Shown piece after piece: positions 1 through 6,082 of a DNA stretch of 6,903 nt. Origin of the DNA: Desulfobacterales bacterium S5133MH16. Lineage in GTDB: Bacteria; Desulfobacterota; Desulfobacteria; Desulfobacterales; UBA11574. Within the stretch, counting starts at the first letter, position 1. Each line of letters opens with the position of its first letter. The notes beneath the pieces were generated by a model. It was not told the DNA's origin, did not search any database, and worked only from the letters and a program-made list of their open reading frames with translations. The stretch is taken from contig MAXL01000376.1 in NCBI GenBank assembly GCA_001751005.1, forward strand, positions 1-6,903, given 5' to 3'. The position numbers were made by a program, and so were the translations under genes.

Positions 1-60
1 ACCTTCTCATCTTCTATCTCTTTGAGCTTTGCTATCTAACAGCCAACTACCCGTGAAAAA

Positions 61-993
61 TCATTCTACGCTCGGCCTGGGATATAGGCCGGATTTTTCC
101 ACAATCTCGGGAACCATTTCTTCCCATTCAATCGCCATGACATGAAACCCATGAACCCCTTCCACTTCTTTGAGGTGCTGAATCTGCTCAATGCAGATTT
201 TGACGCCTTCCTCGGGTTGTTTTTCTTTGGGTGTATCTGCCATTCTTTTCACCAACTCGTCCGGCACTTCTATCCCGGGAACCCGATTTTTCATGTATTT
301 AGCCATGCCGGCCGATTTAAACGGGGTCACGCCTGCCAGAATATAAACTTTTTCAAGTAATCCACGGTCACCGGCCATCTTCAACCAGAGCTCGAATTTC
401 TCCATATTGTATATACACTGGGTTTGTATAAACTCCACGCCGGCGGCAATTTTTTTGGCCAGGCGGGGAACGCGTATTTCAAAGGGATCGGCAAAAGGAT
501 TGGCAGCAGCCCCCACGAACATCTTGGGTGGACGCTTAATATCGTCTCCACCGAGGAACTTGGCTTGGTCCCGCATAAGCCTCATGGTTTGAATAAGCTG
601 CATGGAGTCAATATCATGAACATTTTGACCCGTGGGGCAGTCTCCAAAGCTCTGGTGGTCTCCGGAAAGACAGAGAATATTGTGTATATCAAACGAAGCC
701 GCCCCGAGGATATCGCTCTGCAAGGCGATCCGGTTTCGATCACGCGTCACCATTTGCAGCACCGGCTCCAATCCCATGAGTTTAAGCTGAATACAAGCGA
801 CCAGGCTGCACATGCGGGTTACGGATGTCTGATTGTCGGTGATATTGATAGCATCTACACAATCCTTGATCAGATTTGCCTTTTCTTTAATCACTTCAAT
901 ATCAGAACCCCTGGGGGGACCGCACTCCGACGTAACAGCCAGGTGACCGGCGGCCAGAATCTTTTCCAGTTTACTCGGTGTCTTTACTTTCAT
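61..993 (-). CDS. metF: Methylenetetrahydrofolate reductase, MetF (310 aa)
   Basis: MetF interconverts 5,10-methylene-THF and 5-methyl-THF using FAD, in the cytoplasm, in the methyl branch of the Wood-Ljungdahl pathway. The protein has the TIM-barrel MTHFR style throughout. Near the N-terminus TSECGPPRGSD (residues 21-31) contains the ExxPP-type motif, with Glu23 in the place of the catalytic acid. NITDNQ (50-55) is followed by the LCLSGDH segment (108-113), matching the flavin-binding GD loop, and FVGAAANPF lies mid-protein. About 310 residues is normal for the catalytic-domain form found in acetogens and sulfate reducers. The ATG start overlaps the metV stop as ATGA, with GGGAGG 10 nt upstream inside metV, so translation is probably coupled. 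No NAD(P)H-binding domain is evident. Its electron partner is inferred to be MetV plus the HdrA/MvhD proteins encoded upstream in the operon. The stop is TGA at 61-63. Family identity is secure; reaction direction in vivo is inference. Confidence 0.95.
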   Translation of the reverse strand: MKVKTPSKLEKILAAGHLAVTSECGPPRGSDIEVIKEKANLIKDCVDAINITDNQTSVTRMCSLVACIQLKLMGLEPVLQMVTRDRNRIALQSDILGAASFDIHNILCLSGDHQSFGDCPTGQNVHDIDSMQLIQTMRLMRDQAKFLGGDDIKRPPKMFVGAAANPFADPFEIRVPRLAKKIAAGVEFIQTQCIYNMEKFELWLKMAGDRGLLEKVYILAGVTPFKSAGMAKYMKNRVPGIEVPDELVKRMADTPKEKQPEEGVKICIEQIQHLKEVEGVHGFHVMAIEWEEMVPEIVEKSGLYPRPSVE

Positions 994-1658
994 TGCTGCA
1001 CATCCTCCCTGACAACTTTTCTGGGCCCTCCGGCCCTTTCAGTTGACCAGTCTTTTATAGGGGTAATTTTTTCATAGTCATCCATTTTACCCAGTGCCTT
1101 GAGCCTATCGATAATCAATTGCCAGGCACAGTCCAACTCCTTATTAATTTCACACTTCCCCTTTGTTGCCCCGCCACAAGGGCCGTTAAGAAGGCGCTTT
1201 GCACACCGGGAGACAGGACAGATTCCTCCGGTACGCGCCAGAATGCACTCCCCGCAAGCCTGGCACCTTTCTGTCCAAACACCTCGTTCTTCAGTAACTC
1301 CCAAAAAACAGGTGTTCACCCCCGGATATATAGGTGTTGTATGATATTTTTCAGCCATGAACTGAACACCGACACCACAGGCAAGGGAAACAACAGCGTC
1401 ATACTGATCCATTACATCACGAATCTCTTCGAGGTATTCATGATCACATTGTCGTTCCAGAGTCTTTTCATCTATTTTGACCTCCTGTCCCTGGTTTAGA
1501 AAATACATCCTGAGGGCCGAAGCCATAACGCCTACTTCTTTCTTTCCTCCTGCCTCACAGACCGTGACGCACTCGTTGCAACCTAAAATGAGGATTTTTT
1601 CATGGTTTTTGATTTCCTCAATAATTTCCTCAATCGGCTTTTTATCTGCAACAATCAT
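990..1658 (-). CDS. metV: MetV, cysteine-rich partner of MetF (MTHFR C-terminal-like domain), 222 aa
   Basis: MetV is the partner subunit of MetF in acetogen-type methylene-THF reductases; it is thought to bind zinc and/or Fe-S and to link MetF to its electron donor. The N-terminal half has a Rossmann-like start (KILILGCNEC, 21-30) with Cys27, Cys30 and Cys34. It also has Cys71, Cys94 in SLACGVGVQF and Cys117 in NTCFLG. The C-terminal half is the compact cysteine-rich domain: CQACGEC (132-138), Cys147, Cys152, the family hallmark NGPCGG (158-163), Cys169 and Cys177. The ATG at 1658 has an AGAGAGG ribosome site about 4 nt upstream. It lies 53 nt after the upstream mvhD and overlaps metF by 4 nt. 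No membrane segment or signal peptide is visible. The order metV-metF directly after hdrA/mvhD matches the known electron-bifurcation-type clusters. Cofactor assignment is family knowledge, not shown by this sequence. Confidence 0.9.
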   Translation of the reverse strand: MIVADKKPIEEIIEEIKNHEKILILGCNECVTVCEAGGKKEVGVMASALRMYFLNQGQEVKIDEKTLERQCDHEYLEEIRDVMDQYDAVVSLACGVGVQFMAEKYHTTPIYPGVNTCFLGVTEERGVWTERCQACGECILARTGGICPVSRCAKRLLNGPCGGATKGKCEINKELDCAWQLIIDRLKALGKMDDYEKITPIKDWSTERAGGPRKVVREDVQQ

Positions 1659-1711
1659 AATACCTCTCTTTCATTTAAATTGAAAACCATCATCGAATAT
1701 GGTCAATTGTT

Positions 1712-2143
1712 TCAGGCAGCCTTTTTCTTTGCCAACTTCATAGGATTGGGACCCAATTTTCGAATTCTTTCGTCCATTTCAATAGCAAACTGTGCAAAAC
1801 GCGGACCTTCGCCCGATGAAAGGTTGTACATCTGTGCTCTTTCTCCCCCGATGCCGATGGTATCAAGGATCTTCTGAACCTGCTCCACCCTCTTTCGGGC
1901 TCTGAAGTTGCCGCTTATAAAATGGCAATCTCCTTCCAGACATCCAACTACACACACGCCGTCCGCTCCTTTTTCAAAGGCACGCAGAATATGAAGTACA
2001 TCCACCTTGCCTGTACAGGGGACGAAAATGATTTTAATATCAGATGGGTATTGCAATCGCATGGAACCTGCCAGGTCCGCAGCAGTGTAACCTCAGTAAC
2101 TACAGCAAAACGCAACAATTATCGGCTCGAAATCCTGACTCAT
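1712..2143 (-). CDS. mvhD: MvhD-family hydrogenase iron-sulfur (delta) subunit, selenoprotein with Sec17 (143 aa)
   Basis: MvhD is a small [2Fe-2S] protein that passes electrons to the flavin of HdrA. I read the gene from ATG 2143 through an in-frame TGA at 2093-2095 (codon 17) to the TGA stop at 1712. The N-terminus reads AFCCSYUGYTAADLAG, aligning with AFLCNWCAYAGADLAG of the paralogue at 5991-5242, so U17 replaces the second Cys of the first CxxC motif. The other conserved cysteines are Cys14, Cys43 (VPCTGKVD), Cys68 and Cys73 (GCLEGDCH). A GGAGGGGG ribosome site 4 nt before ATG 2143 and the ATGA overlap with hdrA fix this start. Without recoding, the only start left is the internal Met28, which would lose the CxxC motif and lacks its own good ribosome site. 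Length is typical for MvhD, with a basic lysine-rich tail. A simple nonsense mutation is the alternative, disfavoured by the exact Cys position and the SECIS-like hairpin. Confidence 0.88.
2063..2095 (-). promoter_or_regulatory. Sec UGA codon and candidate bacterial SECIS of the short mvhD
   Basis: The TGA is at 2093-2095. Fourteen nt later the transcript can fold GGACCU-GGC-AGGUUCC (positions 2078-2063): three outer pairs, one bulged U, three inner pairs and a GG-starting apical loop. A bulged U and a loop G pair are features of the known E. coli fdhF SECIS. The hairpin lies inside the coding sequence, as bacterial SECIS elements do, and would bind SelB. Pairing was worked out by eye. Confidence 0.72.
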
Positions 2144-5100
2144 AAAACCCCCTCCAGCAAAGCGTCGACTTTGCTCAGTATTTGATTGTCCTCGTACCAG
2201 TTCAGCTCAATCGCCTTTGCCGGACATTCTGCAGCGCATACTCCGCATCCGTGGCACAAAGCCTCATCAATTTCACTGATACCGTCTTCATTTATCACCG
2301 GAACTCCGTACGGGCATGACCGGACGCATATAAGACAGGAAGCGCAAAGCTCCGGATTTACCCAGGCCGTAACAGCAGACAGGGTCAGTTGGTCTTTTGA
2401 CAGGTACGTGGTGGCCCTTGAAGCTGCTGCCAATGCCTGTGCGATCGATTCTGGTAAGAGTTTGGGGCTGTGTGCAGTCCCGCAGACAAAGATACCCTCC
2501 GTGGCCATATCAACAGGTTTTAATTTGACGTGATCTTCCATGAAATATCCATCTTCTGTTCTGGCCAGTTTGACAATGGAGGCGAGTTCTTCTGTGTCTT
2601 CTGCAACCATTCCCGAACTCAGCGCCAGGAGGTCGGCACTGACCCGGAGGCTACGATCAAGGATGTTATCCTTAAAGGTTACCATTACACCCGCTTCAGA
2701 CGATTCCACCACCGGCGGATCTTCAGAATTGAATCGGAAGAATAATACTCCCAGCTTTCTGGCTTCAGTATAGTAATCCTCCAGGAAGCCGTAAGTTCTG
2801 ATATCCCGGTAAAGGATGAATATTTGGGCATCCGGCTGAAGCTTTTTAATATGAAGCGCATTCTTGATAGCGCTCTGGCAGCAAACCTTGGAGCAGTTGG
2901 GATTTTCCTTGTTTCGTGATCCAATGCACTGGATCATGACCACTCGGTTCAGATCCTGCGCCCCTTTCTCTTTTAAACGTTCGGACAGTTCGATTTGGGT
3001 CACCACTCTTTGGTCCTGGCCGTAGAGAAACTCCTTGGGACGGTATTCAACGGCTCCTGTTGCCAGAATGACGACACCATGATCAATTTTTCTTTCATAC
3101 ATTCCTGGTCCCACCAGAATCTCTGTCGTGAAATTTCCCTGGAATCCGGAAAAGTTGACAATCAGGGAGCGGGGCAGAACCTCGACTTGTGGATGGGAGG
3201 TTACCTTTTGAATAAGTTCTTCAAGATAAATCTCCACATCCGCTCCTTCGATTGTAGTTGTGAGACGGTTTGCCATGCCACCCAGTTTCTCCTCTTTTTC
3301 AACTATAGTCACCGGGAAGCCTTGATCTGCAAGACTCAACGCAGCATTCATCCCGGCCACTCCGCCGCCGATGATAAGCGCCCGCTGGTTAACGGGAATC
3401 TTCTTCTCATGGAGCGATTTAAGTGTAGCAACCCGGGCCACGGCCATTCTCACAAGATCCTTTGATTTTTCTGTGGCGGCCGTCGGATTATTTGGATGGA
3501 CCCAGGAACACTGGTTCCGGATATTGGCCATTTCAAACAAATATTTATTTAGTCCGCATGCCTCAAGGGTATCCATAAACATTCCTTCGTGAGTTTTGGG
3601 GGTGCAAGAGGCGACTACAACACGGTTTAGTTTGTGCTCTATGACTATTTCCTTTATCTTGTCCTGCGTATCCTGGCTGCAAGTAAAGAGATTCTGATCT
3701 GTAAATACCACATAGGGAAGTGTTCCCGCATATTCCTGAACCGAAGTGACATCCACAATCCCGCCGATGTTGATACCGCAGTTACAGACAAAAACACCGA
3801 TTCTGGGCTCCTCTTTTGTAACATCCATTTCTTCAGGAATTTCAATGACTTCGATATCTTCTCCCCTGGCCTCTGCAACATCAGTACCTGCCAGGCAGGC
3901 AGCAGCACTGGCCTCGGTAATTGATCCCGGAATATCTTTGGGTCCTTGAAATACACCGCAGGTATAAATCCCCGGACGTGATGTGGCTACAGGCGTAAAG
4001 GAACCGGTATTCACAAAGTTATATTTATTGAGTTCTATTCGCAGACGTCTTGCAAGATCAACAGATGAATCCGGTATCTTAAGACCGACCGAAAGAACCA
4101 CCATACTGAAAATTTCTTCTTTCATCTGACCGGCTTCATCGGCATACTGCAAAATCAGATCACCGGTTTCAGGAATTTCGGTGATGGTATGAGCCCTGGC
4201 TTTGACAAAACGAATATCCTCATTATCTCTGGCGCGCAGGAAATATTTCTCATAATCCTTGCCAAACGTCCTCATATCCATATTAAAGATTGCGCAATCA
4301 ACATCAGCATGAATATGCTCCTTGGCGATCATAGCCTCTTTTATAGCATACATACAGCAGACTGAAGAGCAATATCCGTTACCGCACCGGTTGATATCCC
4401 TTGACCCGATACACTGAAGCCACGCTATGCTTTTGGGTTCTTCCCTGTCAAGGGGTCGCATGACATGGCCCAAATATGGTCCTCCGGCACACAGAATCCT
4501 CTCAAATCCTTCGCTGGTAACCACGTTGGGATATTTTCCATATCCCAGGTAATCAAGGTCTGACGGATCATATGCCTGGCTTCCGGTAGACAGAATAACA
4601 GATCCGACTTTAACTGCGGTTTCGCGCTCAGTGTCATCATATTTTATTGCCTTGGCCATACACATATTTTCGCACAAGCCGCAGCCGATACATGCATCAA
4701 AATCTATTGCATAGGCAAGCGGAACCGCTTGGGGATATTCAATATAGGCGGCCCTTCTATCATCAAGGCCCTTGTTAATCTCATTAATTGCAGCAACCGG
4801 ACAATGCATGGCACATTCACCGCACCCTGTACATTTAACCGGATCAATGTAGCGGGGGTGATTGACCAATAAAGCCTCAAAGTTTCCCGGTTCACCCTCA
4901 ACACTCTTTACTTCGCTGCACGTAATCAGCTCGATATTTATATGCCGGCCGACCTCGACCAGTTTGGGTGAAATGATTCACATAGTGCAATCATTGGTCG
5001 GAAAGGTCTTGTCGAGCCGTGCCATCATCCCGCCGATGGTCGGCGATTTGTCAACCAGATAAACCTTGTAATCCGAATTGGCCAGATCAAGTGAGGCCTG

Positions 5101-5154
5101 CATGCCTGCAATACCGGCGCCCACAACCATAACCGACCCGCTTTTGTTAGTCAT
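2140..5154 (-). CDS. hdrA: HdrA-type FAD/iron-sulfur oxidoreductase with two HdrA-like units, selenoprotein with Sec59 (1004 aa)
   Basis: HdrA carries FAD and [4Fe-4S] clusters and is the flavin hub of heterodisulfide-reductase-type complexes. Read from ATG 5154 through TGA 4978-4980 (codon 59), unit 1 has a dinucleotide fold (VVGAGIAGMQA, 10-20), TIGGMMARLDK (39-49) and the HdrA signature NDCTMUIISPK, where families show NDCxMC. Two [4Fe-4S] motifs follow: Cys108/111/114/118 and Cys155/158/161/165. A cysteine cluster at 248-267 (QCIGSRD...SVCC) comes next. Unit 2 begins with VCNCG (456-460), then a second FAD fold (IIGGGVAGMNAA, 594-605), QCIGSR...KVCC (742-759), and two C-terminal ferredoxin motifs: Cys937/940/943/947 and Cys967/970/973/977. 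The total is well above the roughly 650 residues usual for a methanogen HdrA, so this looks like a duplicated or fused form. A strong ribosome site precedes ATG 5154; starting after the TGA would leave only a TTG and remove the first FAD motif. The TGA stop overlaps the next mvhD. Confidence 0.92.
2148..2155 (-). promoter_or_regulatory. Ribosome binding site fixing the start of the short mvhD
   Basis: GGAGGGGG lies 4 nt upstream of ATG 2143, within the last codons of hdrA. It supports a start ahead of the in-frame TGA rather than at the internal ATG at 2062, and with the ATGA overlap it suggests translational coupling to hdrA. Confidence 0.8.
4945..4980 (-). promoter_or_regulatory. Sec UGA codon and candidate bacterial SECIS of hdrA
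   Basis: TGA is at 4978-4980. After 15 nt the transcript can form CUGGUC-GAGGUC-GGCCGG (4962-4945), a six-pair stem including two G-U pairs with a six-base loop beginning with G. Position, loop G and in-gene location fit bacterial SECIS elements. The encoded VGRHIN region is also conserved protein sequence, so part of the pairing could reflect coding constraint. Confidence 0.7.
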
Positions 5155-5156
5155 TT

Positions 5157-5166
5157 CTCCTCCCTT
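5157..5166 (-). promoter_or_regulatory. Ribosome binding site fixing the hdrA start
   Basis: AAGGGAGGAG ends 2 nt before ATG 5154. It is the strongest Shine-Dalgarno match in the window. It places initiation 58 codons ahead of the in-frame TGA, supporting readthrough of that codon as selenocysteine. Confidence 0.85.
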
Positions 5167-5167
5167 A

Positions 5168-5232
5168 TCAATTGAAGATTTTCAATTGAAGATTGATTAA
5201 TTTAAAAAAATTTAAAATTTTCAATCTTCAAT
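5168..5232. repeat. AT-rich direct and inverted repeats in the mvhD-hdrA gap
   Basis: Two 13-nt direct copies of TCAATTGAAGATT lie at 5168-5180 and 5182-5194 (14-nt period), each containing the palindrome TCAATTGA. A 12-bp perfect inverted repeat pairs ATTGAAGATTGA (5185-5196) with TCAATCTTCAAT (5221-5232) around a 24-nt A/T-rich loop. The transcript could fold into a long AT-rich hairpin ending about 30 nt before the hdrA start. It is not a convincing intrinsic terminator: the stem is not GC-rich and no U-tract follows in the direction of transcription. It may be a regulator site, an mRNA processing or stabilising stem, or a remnant of a dispersed intergenic repeat; I cannot tell which. Confidence 0.75.
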
Positions 5233-5241
5233 AGTCAATTC

Positions 5242-5991
5242 TTATAGTGCTGCAAAAACGGGTTTCCTGTCTTCCATACCCGTAAATTCAACAATGCTTC
5301 TCTTTTCCATGTCAGCAAGAAGATATGAAACCCTCATTAGGTCAAGGCCTATCTTGCTGCTGATATCTCGGACCGATTTGCATCCTTGTTTTATTGCCTG
5401 AAAAATGACATTCATCTGGTATTCTCTTTCAAGCGCCGAATCCAGAATAGATTCAAAGGACTCTTTATCCCAATTTCGGCCATAAACATCGCCATGGGTT
5501 GTAATCTTTACTTCCTTGCCTACCAGCCATCGCAGTGTTTCGCCGGCAAGGGTAATTTCGGCTGCATTCAGTTCAAAAATAAAAGAGTCGGGGTCGAATT
5601 TTCCCTGATTCTTTATAGATTCGGTTACATCTGTCACAATTTCAGCAAACCGCTGGGCCTCTGCCGATGAAACCCATGCCAGGTGAAGCCTTTCTTTGCC
5701 GATACCGGCGATATCCAGCAATTGTTGAGTTAAACGGATCTTTTTTTCGGCCTGAACATTACCCTCCAGGTAATGGCAATCACCGAAATGTCACCCGGCC
5801 ACCAATACGCCGTCGCATCCCTGCTTGAACGCTTTGATAATGAAAACCGGGTCAACCCGGCCCGAACACATGACGCGTACGGTTCTCATGTTGGGTGGAT
5901 ACTGCAATCGTGAAACACCTGCCAGATCCGCACCGGCATAGGCACACCAGTTACACAGAAAAGCAACTATTTTAGGCTCAAAATTTCCCAT
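5242..5991 (-). CDS. mvhD: MvhD-family iron-sulfur subunit with C-terminal extension, selenoprotein with Sec67 (249 aa)
   Basis: This is a second MvhD-like electron-transfer protein, likely handing electrons to the HdrA encoded next to it. The reading frame runs from ATG 5991 through TGA 5791-5793 (codon 67) to TAA at 5242. The MvhD domain (residues 1 to about 130) has FLCNWCAYAGADLAG (Cys13, Cys16), VMCSGRVDP (Cys42) and LVAGUHFGDCHYLEGN (Sec67, Cys72). Family members have Cys at the Sec67 position, as does the paralogue at 2143-1712 (GCLEGDC). Reading in this frame continues seamlessly across the TGA with full family similarity. Residues from about 140 to 249 form an extra domain absent from the short paralogue; its end (VRDISSKIGLDLMRVSYLL, 207-225) looks like a helix-turn-helix or winged-helix fold, by eye only. 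ATG 5991 is preferred to GTG 6000 because AAAGGTG lies 6 nt before it. It follows the upstream hdrA by 91 nt and precedes the next hdrA by 87 nt. Confidence 0.9.
5757..5793 (-). promoter_or_regulatory. Sec UGA codon and candidate bacterial SECIS of the long mvhD
   Basis: TGA is at 5791-5793. After 15 nt comes a perfect 7-bp hairpin, CAUUACC-UGGAG-GGUAAUG (5775-5757), with GG in its 5-nt loop. This is the cleanest of the three SECIS candidates in the window. Its distance from the UGA and its loop bases match bacterial SECIS elements recognised by SelB. Confidence 0.78.
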
Positions 5992-5997
5992 AATTTT

Positions 5998-6004
5998 CAC
6001 CTTT
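5998..6004 (-). promoter_or_regulatory. Ribosome binding site choosing ATG over GTG for the long mvhD
   Basis: AAAGGTG, extendable to AGGTGA against the 16S tail, lies 6 nt upstream of ATG 5991. The alternative GTG start at 6000 sits inside this site, so ATG 5991 is the more likely start. Confidence 0.65.
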
Positions 6005-6082
6005 CACTTACTTTGGCTTATTATACAAATTGCAAGCTATTACCTAACTCGGATAAAACGTGAAAGTCACTTCACACTCCAT

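Noticed and set aside
1..60. Possible terminator or next gene downstream of metF
   Set aside because: Only weak 3-4 bp pairings are visible and no U-tract; an ATG near the edge lacks enough downstream sequence to judge.
424..1077. Plus-strand open frame of 217 codons opposite metF
   Set aside because: It lies antisense to the confidently assigned metF and the end of metV, has no recognisable motif and no good ribosome site; it is a shadow of the coding strand.
1670..1684. Near-palindrome TTCATTTAAATTGAA before metV
   Set aside because: It is short, imperfect and AT-rich, overlaps the region just ahead of the metV ribosome site, and is no better than expected by chance.
5185..5232. Intrinsic terminator in the gap before hdrA
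   Set aside because: The stem is AT-rich with a 24-nt loop and is followed in the transcript by mixed sequence and a ribosome site, not a U-tract.
5242..5991. Reading mvhD as a pseudogene broken by a stop
   Set aside because: The frame is intact on both sides, the TGA replaces a conserved Cys, a hairpin follows at SECIS distance, and two neighbouring genes show the same pattern at other Cys sites.
6054..6073. Small GTGAA/TTCAC inverted repeat after the partial hdrA
   Set aside because: Five pairs with no U-tract or further symmetry; too weak to call as a terminator or operator.
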